A stretch of DNA of 64,000 bases from Gaiella sp. (GTDB lineage Bacteria; Actinomycetota; Thermoleophilia; Gaiellales; Gaiellaceae), in NCBI GenBank assembly GCA_027493885.1, contig JAOSJZ010000001.1, positions 1,488,001 through 1,552,000 of the forward strand, in the 5' to 3' direction. This document shows, piece by piece, positions 8,271-19,123 of this stretch. The notes under the pieces are model-generated. The model was not told the origin of the DNA, did no database searches, and saw nothing but the letters and a program-made list of their open reading frames with translations. Positions within the stretch are counted from its first letter, which is position 1. Every line of letters begins with the position of its first letter. The position numbers were made by a program, and so were the translations under genes.

Positions 8271-9238
8271 GTGCTGAGACGAGCGGCCGTCTTGCTAGCT
8301 GTGCTCGCCTGTTCAGCGGGCCCGTTGGCGACGGCAGCGTCAGCGGATTCGTCCGTCATCCCGGACACGCCGGATCTCCCGTGGGCGGACCCGAATCACC
8401 ATTCACCGCTCGAGGTGTTCGTGAGCCAGATTGCCTCCTCGCTCGCAGGCCGGCCGGTGCGCGCGTACTGCAACGGCCAGAACGACTGGGACTCGCTCGC
8501 CACGCGAGTCGGTTTTGATGGAGCAAGGATCTGGGGGTACGTGGCGCGGCCGCAATACTGGTACCCGGCTCTCGGAACGTGGGCGGAGGATTCGACGTAC
8601 ACGCAGCTCGCCACGAAGGCGTGCGAGCGGCTCTGGCAGTTCGCCAAGGCATCCACCAAGCCGACCCGCTGCTCCGCGTACCGGACGACGACGAAGACGG
8701 TTCCAGTGCGCGTCCGGTATCGCGCGAGGCTGCCGGTAGTCGTCCGCAAGCGCGTGAAGGTCAACGGGCGGTGGGTGACAAGAACCGTCAAACGCACGCG
8801 ACTCGTCTGGAAGACCCGAGTGGAGACCCGAATGCAGGATGCGCAGCAACAGCTAGGGCTTCTCCCCTGCTACTCGAAGCCGGAACCCGGCGTGACGCTG
8901 TCCTCGTTCTCCGGCGGCACATCCGGCTACGCGGAGCTCGTCTTCGCGATCGCCACCGTCGCACACGAGAGCGGCCATCTCCGGGACTTCACGAGCGGCG
9001 CGCGAGTCTTGACTTCGAAGGCAGCCGCCGAGTCGCGCGCGGAGTGCTTCGGCCTCCAGAACATCGCGCGAGTGGCGATCGCGCTCGGCACCGGCGCTGA
9101 CGATGCGGCGAACATGCAGTGGCGGTACTGGGAGAACGTCTATCCATCGCGTAAGACAGGACAACCCGACTACTGGTCGGCCGACTGTCGCCAGGATGGT
9201 CCTCTCGACTTCTCACCGGGGACGGCGCCTGGCCCTGA
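8271..9238 (+). CDS. Secreted HExxH (zincin-like) protein; 3' end uncertain
   Basis: GTG 8271 starts a signal peptide (RRAAVLLAVLACSAGPLATA). The mature part holds a basic beta-rich stretch (RVRYRARLPVVVRKR) and then ATVAHESGHLRDF, an HExxH zinc-protease motif, with ESRAECFG about 20 residues later as a possible third ligand. This suggests an extracellular metalloprotease-like protein, not assignable to a family. In this frame no stop occurs until deep inside the antisense of the formate dehydrogenase genes; a TGA at 9236-9238 in the next frame is a plausible true end if a base is missing. A TTG at 8226 is an alternative start. Confidence 0.6.
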
Positions 9239-9285
9239 TCTTGGCCGCTCCGGTTGGGCGAACGAAGTGGCGTGTCGCCCTGTCA

Positions 9286-9310
9286 GGTGTCCGACTTCAA
9301 GTCGGACACC
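9286..9310. repeat. Palindromic repeat, family 1 (copy 2)
   Basis: Perfect 12-bp arms around one base: GGTGTCCGACTT-C-AAGTCGGACACC. It lies between the convergent secreted-protein gene and the last formate dehydrogenase gene (stop at 9318), where a bidirectional terminator would be expected. With copy 1 it brackets the 7.66-9.31 kb segment. Confidence 0.75.
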
Positions 9311-9317
9311 ACCCGGC

Positions 9318-10232
9318 TCAGTCCTGCACGTGCGAGAAGCCGAAGCGGCCCTTGATGCAGAGGTTGCCGAGCGTGATGTCGTGGTCGGCGGGGCTCGTGA
9401 CCTTGACGATCCGGTTCGACTGGACGTGGAGCTCGAGCGAGCAGCCGACGCCGCAGTAGGGGCACGTCGTCTCGGTCACGGTCTGCTCCTCCTCGCGCCA
9501 GTCACCGGCGGCACGGAGCTCGTGCTCGGAGCGGAACACGAGCGCGCCGGTCGGACAGACCTCGATGCAATTCCCGCAGTAGACGCAGGCCGACTCGGGC
9601 AGCGGCGTCGCGAGCTCGGTCGAGATGCGGGCGTCGAAGCCGCGGCCGGCGACCGCGATCGCGAAGGTGTTCTGGTGCTGCTCGCCGCAGGCGTCGACGC
9701 AGCGGTAGCAGAGAATGCATTTCGCGTAGTCGCGCACGTAGAGCTCGTTGTCGACCTTGACCGGCTGCTGGACGGTCGCCGCCGTGCGGCCGTCCGGGGC
9801 CTCGTGGTGACCCGTCCGCGCCCGGTCACGGTCGTCGCTCGGCGGGGCGGGAGGCCCGAACCGCCCCGGCTCCGCGTCGTACCGCTCGAGGTAGCCGGCG
9901 GCCACGGGGGTCGTCGAGAGGTCGACCGAGGAGGCGAGGAGCTCGAGCACGAGCTTCCGCGAGAGCCGGACTCGCTCGGAGTCGGTGTGCACCTTCATGC
10001 CCGCCTCGGCCTTGCGCGAGCACGAGGGGACGAGCACGCGCGAGCCTTCCAGCTCGACGACGCAGACACGGCAGACGTTCGCCGGCTCGAGCGTCTCGCC
10101 GTAGCAGAGCGTCGGCGTGTCGATCTCGAGCCGCCGGCACGCGTCGAGGATCGTCGAGCCCTCGAAGACGCGCACCGGCTGCCCGTCGACCTCGAGCTCG
10201 ACCATGCGACGTGGAGCGAGGAGCTCGCTCAT
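9318..10232 (-). CDS. Formate dehydrogenase FeS subunit fused to the N-terminal [4Fe-4S] domain of FdhA
   Basis: 304 residues. Order of domains: a plant-type [2Fe-2S] ferredoxin domain at the N-terminus (LCYGETLEPANVCRVCVVE, later PSCSR), two ferredoxin [4Fe-4S] motifs (CILCYRCVDAC and CVYCGNCIEVCP), then at the C-terminus CPYCGVGC followed by NLCIKGRFGF. That last segment is the molybdopterin-oxidoreductase [4Fe-4S] domain that normally opens the catalytic subunit. The protein stops exactly where the rest of FdhA should begin; that rest is encoded three genes upstream at 12091-14040. It would pass electrons between the active site and the NuoEF-like diaphorase. ATGA overlap with the preceding gene. 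Confidence 0.88.
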   Translation of the reverse strand: MSELLAPRRMVELEVDGQPVRVFEGSTILDACRRLEIDTPTLCYGETLEPANVCRVCVVELEGSRVLVPSCSRKAEAGMKVHTDSERVRLSRKLVLELLASSVDLSTTPVAAGYLERYDAEPGRFGPPAPPSDDRDRARTGHHEAPDGRTAATVQQPVKVDNELYVRDYAKCILCYRCVDACGEQHQNTFAIAVAGRGFDARISTELATPLPESACVYCGNCIEVCPTGALVFRSEHELRAAGDWREEEQTVTETTCPYCGVGCSLELHVQSNRIVKVTSPADHDITLGNLCIKGRFGFSHVQD

Positions 10233-12090
10233 GTTCCGCTGCCCTCGAAGACGGGCAGCCGACGGATCGCGGACTCGAGCGCGCTCGAAGCCGTCTGGCC
10301 GAGGCCGCAGATCGAGGAGTCACGCATGCACTGGCCGACCTCGGCGATGAGCGCGAGCTCGGTCTCGACGCCCCCGCGCGGCTCGCCGGCGACGAGCCGG
10401 GCGAGCGCCTCCTCCTGGCGCACTGTGCCGACGCGACAGGGGACGCACTGGCCGCACGACTCGTCGCGGAAGAACGCGGCGATCCGCTGGAGCAGGCGGG
10501 GCAGGTCGACGGTGTCGTCGAGCACGAGCACGACGCCGGAGCCGAGCGTCGTGCCGGCCGCGCGGGCGCCCTCGAAGGTGAGGGGCACGTCGAGGTCGCC
10601 CGGGCCGAGGAAGCCGCCCGCGGCGCCGCCCATCAACACGGCCCGGAGCGGCCGTCCGCCCGGGACGCCGCCCGCGAGGTCGAGCACCTGCCGCAGCGTG
10701 ACGCCGAAGGCAATCTCGTACGTCCCGGGTCGCGCGACGTGCCCCGAAAGGCAGAGGAGCTTCGTGCCGGTCGAGCCCTCGGTGCCGACCTCCGCGAACG
10801 AGGGGCCGGAGCCGAGCACGACGCCGAGCACGTTCACGAGCGTCTCGACGTTGTTGACGACGGTCGGCTTGCCGAAGAGCCCGACCTCGACCGGGAAGGG
10901 CGGCTTGTTGCGGGGCTCGCCGCGCCTGCCTTCGATCGACTCGAAGATCGCCGTCTCCTCGCCGCAGATGTACGCACCTGCGCCACGCCGGATCTCGACG
11001 TCGAAGGAGAAGCCCTCGCCCATCACGCTCTCGCCGAGGAAGCCGCGGTGACGTGCCTGCGCGAGCGCATGCTCCAGCCTCTCGCGCGCCTCGGGGTACT
11101 CGCCGCGAATGTAGAGGTAGCCGCGCTCGCAGCCCGTGGCGAACGCCGCGATCGTCATCGCCTCGATCACCGCGAAGGGGTCGCCCTCCATCAGCTCGCG
11201 GTCCTTGAACGTCCCCGGCTCCGACTCGTCGGCGTTGCAGACGAGGTAGTGCGGACGCGCGGGCTGTCGGGCGACCGCCTCCCACTTCACCCCGGTCGGG
11301 AACGCGGCGCCGCCGCGGCCGACGAGCTTCGAGTCCTTCACCTCGCGCAGGACGCCCTCGGGACCGAGCGCGAACGCGTGGCGAAGCGCGGCGTAGCCGC
11401 CGTGCGCGCGGTAGTCGTCGATGCTGTCGGGGTCGGCGATGCCGACGCGACGCAGGAGTCTGAGCCGCGGCTCGCCGTCTTGCGGGAGCGATGACGCCGG
11501 CGACGGCGCGGCCTCTCCGCCCGCGAGCAGGTCGAGCACGGCCGCGGCGGTGACCGGCGCCTGTGCCCGCTCGAGGGGCTGCTCCCCCGCGACCGCGACC
11601 AGCGCCGCGGGGCTCGGTCGCACTGGCCGAGGCAGGGGCTTCGGTACCACGTCGCGGAGCCGTCGTCCGAGAGCTCGCCCTCGGCACCGAACCGCTCCTC
11701 CAGCTGCGCGATCAGCTCCTCGGAGCCGTGACAGCGGCAGGCGACGTCCTCGCAGACGTGGACGACGCGCGGCGGGCGCGGCTCGAGCGCGAAGAGCGCG
11801 TAGAACGTCGCGACGCCGTACGCGTCGGCCGGCGGCACCGTCAGGCGACGGCAGATCTCGTTCAGCCCGCCGGGGCTGATCCAGCCGATCCGCTCCTGCA
11901 GCGCCCAGAGCGCGGGGAGCAGCAGGTGGCGCCGCGCACGGGCGGCATGTCCGCCGGCGGCGGTGTTGCCGTCGACTCCCGCGAGCCGCGCGCCCCCCTC
12001 CCAGCCCGACTCCGGCGGGCCAAGCACGTGGTCGAGCGCGGCGCGCTCACTCGGCGTCGGCTCTGCGTTCGGAACGAGCTCGAGGTCCAT
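10229..12090 (-). CDS. NAD-reducing diaphorase subunit of formate dehydrogenase, NuoE-NuoF fusion (one frameshift)
   Basis: About 620 residues after correcting one missing base near 11603-11612. The NuoE-like part (ATG 12090) has the thioredoxin-fold [2Fe-2S] cysteines CEDVACRC and SPCLGQCD. The NuoF-like part has the NADH loop GRGGAAFPTGVKW, the FMN motif GAGAYICGEETA, and the [4Fe-4S] motif ESCGQCVPCRVG. The frame breaks right after CDRAP; the continuation AALVAVAG lies in the other frame and the two halves then read as one protein. It receives electrons from formate and reduces NAD+ (FdsG/FdsB equivalents fused). It starts one base before the fdhA stop. Confidence 0.88.
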
Positions 12091-14040
12091 TCAGGCGGTG
12101 GCCTCCGTGGGCTCCCGTTCGCCCGCGCTTTGGGCTCGCTCCGGAGGAGCGAGCCGGTCGACCCGCACCGCCGCCGCCTTGAACTCGGCGGTGCCCGACT
12201 TCGGGTCGGTCGCGTCGATCGTGAGCTGGTTCACGTCCACGTCGTCCGGGAAGTGGAACGACATGAAGGCGAGCCCCGCGCGCAGCGAGTCGTCGATCCG
12301 GACGGGCGCCTCGACCGAGCCCCGCCGCGAGGAGACGCGCACGACCTCGCCCTCCGTCACCTCGAGCCGCGCGGCGTCCTCGGGCGAGAGCTGGAGCGCC
12401 TCGCCGCGGTGGAGCGGCGAGCGGTAGCGGTTCGACTGCGCGCCCGTGTTGAACGACTCGAGCCGGCGGCCCGTCGTGAGGCGGATCGGGTACTCGGCGT
12501 CGAGCGCCTCGAACGGCGGCTTCGCCTCGACGACGCTGAAGGGCGCTCGCGGCCCCTCGATCGGGTCGGCCCCAGAGCCGCTCGTGGAGGAAGAGCGAGC
12601 CCGGATGCTCCTCGTCCGGGCACGGCCACCGAAGGCCGCGGAGCGCGTCGAGGCGGTCGTAGCGCATCCCCGCGTGCATCGGCGAGAGCGAGCGCAGCTC
12701 GTCCCAGACCTCCTCGGCGCTCGGGTGCCCCCAGTCGTGGCCGAGGCGCCGCGCCAGCTCGCCGAGGATCCACATGTCGTCGCGCGCGTCACCCGGCGGC
12801 TCGAGCGCCTTGCGCACCCGCTGGACGCGCCGCTCGCTGTTCGTCACCGTCCCCTCGCCCTCGCACCAGGACGCGGTGCCGGGGAGCACGACGTCGGCCA
12901 GCTCGGCCGTCCTCGTCATCACGATGTCCTGGACGACGAGCAGCTCGAGACCTGCGAGCAGCCGGCGCGTCCGGTTGACGTCGGCCTCGGACTGCGCGGG
13001 GTTCTCGCCGATCACGTACAGCGTCCGGAGCTCGCCGCGCTCCATCGCGTGGAACATCTGCGTCAGGTGCCAGCCGTAGTAGAGCGGCAGCGGCACACCG
13101 TAGGCGGCCTCGAAGCGGGCACGCGCGTCGGCGTCGCGCTCGACGTCCTGGAAGCCGGGGAGCTTGTTCGGGATCGCGCCCATGTCGCCGCCGCCCTGGA
13201 CGTTGTTCTGGCCGCGCAGCGGGTTGAGCCCGGAGCCGTAGCGGCCGACATGGCCGGTCAGGAGCGAGAGGTTGATCAGCGCGAGCACGTTGTCGACCGC
13301 GTTCGCGTGCTCGGTGATCCCGAGCGTCCAGCAGATCATCGCGCGGTCGGCGCGCGCATAGGCGTGCGCCGTCTCGCCGATCACCTCGGCCGGGACGCCG
13401 GTCAGCCGCTCTCCCTCCGCGAGCGTGAACGACTCCACCGAGGCCGCGAACGCCTCGAAGCCTTCGGTCGCGCGCTCGACGAACGGCTCGTTGACGAGCC
13501 CCGCGTGGATGATCTCCCGGGCCATCGCGTTCGCGAGCGCGATGTCCGAGCCGACGTCGAGCCCGAGCCAGCGGTCGGCCCACTGGGCCGACGTCGTCCG
13601 GCGCGGGTCGATCCCGTAGAGCCGCGCACCGTTGCGGACCCCCTCAGGAGGTGGTGGAAGATGATCGGGTGCGTCTCGCGGGCGTTCGAGCCCCAGAGGA
13701 GGATCACGTCCGTCTCCTCCATCTCGCGGTACGACGTCGTCCCGCCGCCCGCTCCGAACACCGTCGCCAGACCGACGACGCTTGGCGCGTGTCAGGTGCG
13801 GTTACACGAGTCGACGTTGTTGGAGCCCATCACCTGCCGCGCGAGCTTCTGCGCCAGGTAGTTCATCTCGTTCGTCGCCTTCGAGCAGGAGAAGACGCCG
13901 AACGACCGGGTCGCGTCCCCCTCGCGCGCCCGCGCGAACCCCCCGGCGACGGTGTCGAGCGCCTCGTCCCACGAGACGGGCCGGAGCCCGGCGCCGTCGC
14001 GGACGAGCGGCTGAGTGAGGCGGCCCTGCGGCTTCGACAT
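12091..14040 (-). CDS. fdhA: Formate dehydrogenase catalytic subunit with selenocysteine; lacks its own N-terminal FeS domain (two frameshifts)
   Basis: 649 residues as reconstructed. Mo/W-bis-MGD oxidoreductase oxidising formate to CO2. It starts at ATG 14040 after a good AAGGAG and opens with GRLTQPLVRDGAG and VSWDEALD, i.e. after the usual [4Fe-4S] domain, which is found at the end of 9318-10232. DSCNRT is followed by TGA at 13794-13792 and then HAPSVVGLATVFGAGGG: the TGA replaces the catalytic Cys/Sec at residue 83. Later motifs include LWGSNARETHP, LRGQNNVQGGGDMG and the C-terminal TTGRRLESFNTGAQSNRY molydop-binding domain. Single-base indels at 13639-13643 (one base short) and 12570-12573 (one base extra) break the frame. 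Confidence 0.9.
13762..13794 (-). promoter_or_regulatory. Bacterial SECIS element with UGA-Sec codon of fdhA
   Basis: UGA at 13794-13792, then 18 nt, then GGUCU at 13773-13769. A 7-bp stem (CGUCGUC with GGCGACG, one G-U pair) closes exactly on the GGUCU pentaloop. E. coli fdhF has the same GGUCU loop at the same 18-nt distance, which is the SelB-recognised feature. The protein reading frame continues with conserved FDH sequence beyond the UGA. Confidence 0.88.
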
Positions 14041-14075
14041 GCCGAGAAGCTCCTTTCGACGCTTGCATGGACAAT

Positions 14076-14609
14076 CTACCCCTGCGGGCCTGCGGCGGCG
14101 TCCAGGCGGGCGAGCGCCTCCGGCGTGTCCACGTCGACGAGCATCGCCTCCGGCAACGCCAGCGTGACCCGGTTGACTCCCCGAAGCGAGAGGTCTCCCG
14201 CCGCGACCCGCGCCTCGAGCGTCCCGAGGAGTGCCCGGGGGTATGCGCCGGGCAGCGGGATGGTCGCGGACGGGACGGCGCCCGCCGCGCCGAGCGCCCG
14301 CAGCGCGTCGGCGGTCACGAGGGGGACGTCGACCGGGAGCGCGACGATGACCTCGAAGCGCGCCCGGCGAAGACCGGCGACGAGGCCGTGGACCGGTGCC
14401 CGGTCGGGGCTTCCGTCGTCGACGACGGGGAACGGCAGTCCTTCGAGCTCGTCCGCCTTGCCGACGACGAGCACCTCGTCGCACGCCTCGGCGAGGAGCC
14501 TGTGGCCGCGTTCGGCGAGCGTCTCCCCGCGAAACCGTGCGAGCGCCTTCGGTGAGCCGAAGCGCCGCGACGCGCCGCCCACGAGGAGGACGCCGGTCAG
14601 CTCAGGCAT
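14076..14609 (-). CDS. mobA: MobA-like molybdenum cofactor nucleotidyltransferase
   Basis: 177 residues. The N-terminal [18 protein letters not shown] is the GGxSxRxGxxK nucleotide-binding motif of MobA-type enzymes, followed by a lysine in VVGKADEL and the ALPVDVPLV acidic site. It attaches GMP to molybdopterin to make the MGD cofactor needed by FdhA. It overlaps the end of fdhD by 8 bp and lies 35 bp upstream of fdhA, so cofactor maturation and apo-enzyme are co-transcribed. ATG 14609. Confidence 0.88.
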   Translation of the reverse strand: MPELTGVLLVGGASRRFGSPKALARFRGETLAERGHRLLAEACDEVLVVGKADELEGLPFPVVDDGSPDRAPVHGLVAGLRRARFEVIVALPVDVPLVTADALRALGAAGAVPSATIPLPGAYPRALLGTLEARVAAGDLSLRGVNRVTLALPEAMLVDVDTPEALARLDAAAGPQG

Positions 14610-15385
14610 CGCCGATGCGGTGCGGGTGCGTGTAGACCGTTGCGCGGCCGTCGCGGACGAACGCGCACAGCGTGATACCGCGGTCGCGGGCGAGATCGAC
14701 GGCGAGCGACGACGGCGCGCCGACCGCGACAAGCACGGGACAGCCCGCGACGGCGGCCTTCTGCACGAGCTCGAAGGAGAGCCGGCCGCTGACGCAAAGC
14801 ACGCCCCAGGCGAGCGGAACCACACGCTCGAGGAACGCCCAGCCCACGACCTTGTCCATCGCGTTGTGCCTGCCGACGTCCTCGCGAGCGCAGCGCAGCT
14901 CGCCGTCGGCCGTGAAGAGCCCGGTCGCGTGCAGTCCCCCCGTGATGTCGAAGGTCGGCTGCGCGGCGCGTAGCCGCTGCGGCAACGAAGCGACGACAGC
15001 GAGGCCGACGTCGAGCGGGACGTCGATGCGGGGTGCCTCCACCGCGACCGCCTCGAGCGCCCCTTTTCCCGCAGACGCCGCACGACGACGACGTGTAGAA
15101 CGAGCGCTGGATCGCCGTGAGGTCGGCGCCCGGTGCGTCCACCTCGACGACATTCGCCGCCAGGTCGGCGGACGGGTGCGCCGCCCGAGGACGCAGCCCC
15201 TCGGTGAGGCAGAAGCCGAGCGCCAGCTCCTCGTCGTGCCCCGGCGTCCGCATCGTCACCGCCACCGCCGTCCCCTCGATCCGGATCTCGAGCGGCTCCT
15301 CCACGGCGAGGCGGTCGCTCTCCACGGCGCTCCCGGGAAGCCGGGTCACGCTCGCGCGCACCGTCTCGTGGGGTACGGGCTCCAT
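14602..15385 (-). CDS. fdhD: Formate dehydrogenase accessory sulfurtransferase (one frameshift)
   Basis: 260 residues after removing one extra base in the TTTT run at 15064-15067. FdhD carries sulfur from IscS to the Mo/W cofactor of FDH. The N-terminal half has [10 protein letters not shown] and [15 protein letters not shown]; the conserved cysteine loop SSCGVCGK sits right at the frame break, and the continuation [16 protein letters not shown] and [17 protein letters not shown] lies in the shifted frame. Start ATG 15385. It is the first gene of the FDH operon, and its promoter region is shared with the divergent hipBA operators. Confidence 0.88.
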
Positions 15386-15467
15386 GGCTGGAGCGTAGTG
15401 GTCCGCGCGCCGCGCTCCGGGAGCTCCTCCGTCGACACCGCCCGGCGCATCTCTACCGCACCGACGG

Positions 15468-15580
15468 TGCACGATCGTGCATGACGTTCTCGAAGCAAGT
15501 CCTTCCGGCATCCCGAATGCATGATCGTGCATAACGACTCGACAGAGGCGTGACTGGCGGCTAGAATGCACGATCATGCA
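15468..15580. promoter_or_regulatory. Three HipB-type operators and hipBA promoter region
   Basis: Three near-identical 14-bp palindromes: TGCACGATCGTGCA (15468-15481), TGCATGATCGTGCA (15518-15531) and TGCACGATCATGCA (15567-15580). Centre spacings are 50 and 49 bp, about five helical turns. The third covers the hipB ATG at 15576, and a TAGAAT -10-like box at 15562-15567 would start transcription at or very near that ATG, suggesting a leaderless, autoregulated message. The same interval must also hold the divergent fdhD promoter. Confidence 0.75.
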
Positions 15581-15818
15581 TTGCGACGAGGTTGCGCTCC
15601 AGATAGCCCGTCGCGTGCGCTCCGCGCGCGAGGGTCTGGGCCTGCGCCAGGACGAGCTCGCGCTTGCGGCGGGCGTCTCGACGCGGCTCGTGCACATGAT
15701 CGAGAGCGGCAAGCCGACGAGCCGCCTCGACAGCGTCGTCCGCGTGCTCGCTGCCCTCGGGCTGACGCTCGAAGTCGCCGACCGACAACCGCGACCCGCG
15801 AGAACGACGGGGAAGTGA
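15576..15818 (+). CDS. hipB: HipB-like antitoxin, XRE-family repressor
   Basis: 80 residues with a helix-turn-helix of the Cro/C1 type: RQDELALAAGVSTRLVHMIE, then LDSVVRVLAALGLTLEV. It is expected to neutralise HipA and repress the operon. The ATG lies inside the third palindromic operator, supporting self-control. It overlaps hipA by GTGA. Confidence 0.9.
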   Translation: MHCDEVALQIARRVRSAREGLGLRQDELALAAGVSTRLVHMIESGKPTSRLDSVVRVLAALGLTLEVADRQPRPARTTGK

Positions 15819-17158
15819 GCACCGGCCGCTGGCCGAACGAGCACCTGGCCGCCCAGCGGAGAGGACGGCGCCAGCCGACCGCCACGCCGCGCCGGCCGAG
15901 GCAACGACTCGACGTCTATCTCGAGGATCGGAAGCTCGGGGAGCTCGAGCGCCAGGGCCCGACGCGGTACCGCTTTCGCTACGCGGACGAGGCGGTCGAG
16001 CGTCACGGCGACGGGACGCTCCTCCTCTCGGCGTCGCTCCCGCTCCGCGCCGCCGCGTTTCCGAACGGCGAGACGAAGCCGTTCTTCGAGGGACTGCTGC
16101 CCGAGGGGGCGACGCGCGCCGCGATCGCGCGGTCGTTCGGCCTGAGCGAGGACAACGGCTTCGGGCTCCTTGCCGAGCTCGGGTCCGACTGCGCGGGCGC
16201 GGTCGTGATCCTCCCGGCAGGCACGCCGCCACCGAGCGCGGGAAGCGGATCGATCGACTGGCTCACGGACGATCAGCTCGTGCAGCGGATCGAAGACCTG
16301 CCGCGGAACCCGCTGGGTATCACGGACGCCGAGGGTCGCGTCCGGCTGAGCCTGGCCGGGGTGCAGCCGAAGCTCGTCGTCACACGATCCCCGTCGGGGC
16401 GGATCGGGCAGCCGACGGGTGGCGCCCCGAGCACGCACCTGCTCAAGCCCGCCCAGGAGCGGTACCCCGACCTCGTCGCGAACGAGGCGTTCTGCCTGCG
16501 CGTCGCCCGCTCGGTAGGCCTCCGAGCCGCGAACGCCAAGATCGTCACGTTCGGCGATCGGGAGTGTCTTCTCGTCGAGCGCTGGGACAGAACGATCGAC
16601 GGCGACGGCCGCATCACCCGGCTTCATCAAGAGGACTTCTGCCAGGCACTCGGACGCCTGCCCTCGGCGAAGTACGAGGTCGAAGGCGGGCCGTCGTTCG
16701 CCGAGATGATCGCGCTGCTGCGCAGCATGGGGGCGCCGACCCTCGCGCGTGATGTGCTCGAGCTTCTCCGGGCGCTCGTCCTGAACTTCGTGCTCGGCAA
16801 CGCGGACGCCCACGGCAAGAACTACGCGCTCCTCTACGAGACGCTCGGCGTGCCCGGGCTCGCGCCGCTCTACGACATCGTCTCGACGAGCGTCTACGCC
16901 GACGTGAACCCGCGGCTCGCAATGCGTATAGGCGCAGTCGACGACGCGGACGCCGTCGACCTCGCGGCGTGGAGCTCCCTTGCGGTCGAGTCGGGCCTCG
17001 GGGCTCAGGTGACCCGGACAGCGTCCGCCTTCGCTGCGCGGGTCGTCGCGAGCGCGCGGGCGCTACGCGAGCTCTCACGAGCCGAGGGATGGCACCGGCC
17101 GGTGCTCGACGGGATCGTGGCCCTCGCCGAGCGCCGAGCAGCTCGGCTCGGTCTCTGA
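15815..17158 (+). CDS. hipA: HipA-like serine/threonine kinase toxin
   Basis: 447 residues. The N-terminal subdomain LDVYLEDRKLGELERQG and the couple-HipA region are followed by the HipA kinase core: SLAGVQPKLVV (activation/autophosphorylation region), STHLLKPA, NEAFCLRVARSVGL, and the catalytic loop LGNADAHGKNYALL with LYDIVST. E. coli HipA phosphorylates glutamyl-tRNA synthetase and induces dormancy; the target here is not known. GTG start at 15815 overlapping the hipB stop. Its 3' end points at the 3' end of glmS. Confidence 0.9.
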   Translation: MSTGRWPNEHLAAQRRGRRQPTATPRRPRQRLDVYLEDRKLGELERQGPTRYRFRYADEAVERHGDGTLLLSASLPLRAAAFPNGETKPFFEGLLPEGATRAAIARSFGLSEDNGFGLLAELGSDCAGAVVILPAGTPPPSAGSGSIDWLTDDQLVQRIEDLPRNPLGITDAEGRVRLSLAGVQPKLVVTRSPSGRIGQPTGGAPSTHLLKPAQERYPDLVANEAFCLRVARSVGLRAANAKIVTFGDRECLLVERWDRTIDGDGRITRLHQEDFCQALGRLPSAKYEVEGGPSFAEMIALLRSMGAPTLARDVLELLRALVLNFVLGNADAHGKNYALLYETLGVPGLAPLYDIVSTSVYADVNPRLAMRIGAVDDADAVDLAAWSSLAVESGLGAQVTRTASAFAARVVASARALRELSRAEGWHRPVLDGIVALAERRAARLGL

Positions 17159-17178
17159 GCGCAAGCGGCCGTGCGGGC

Positions 17179-17213
17179 CTATTCGACCGTGACGGTCTTC
17201 GCCAGGTTGCGCG
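17179..17213 (-). repeat. Diverged second copy of the glmS 3' terminus
   Basis: Read on the minus strand this stretch encodes PRNLAKTVTVE and a TAG stop, the same last 11 residues as glmS 53 bp away, but with several synonymous differences and no homology further upstream. It is therefore not a recent tandem duplication. The glmS end is the classical target of Tn7-type and other site-specific elements, so this may be an old attachment-site scar. Confidence 0.65.
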
Positions 17214-17232
17214 GCTCAGCCGCCGGTGCCGG

Positions 17233-19065
<1,833 letters not shown>

Positions 19066-19123
19066 CGCGCCCTCCTTTACGTCACGCGCTCCCCGGTCGG
19101 AATGTCACCCGTATGCAGGGCCT

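Noticed and set aside
9300..11051. Continuation of the secreted HExxH protein to a 900-residue product
   Set aside because: Beyond about 9240 the frame is antisense to the formate dehydrogenase genes and has shadow-like composition.
13792..13794. TGA in fdhA as a frameshift or gene end
   Set aside because: The same frame continues with strongly conserved FDH sequence and a SECIS geometry; real frameshifts in this gene lie elsewhere (13639-13643, 12570-12573).
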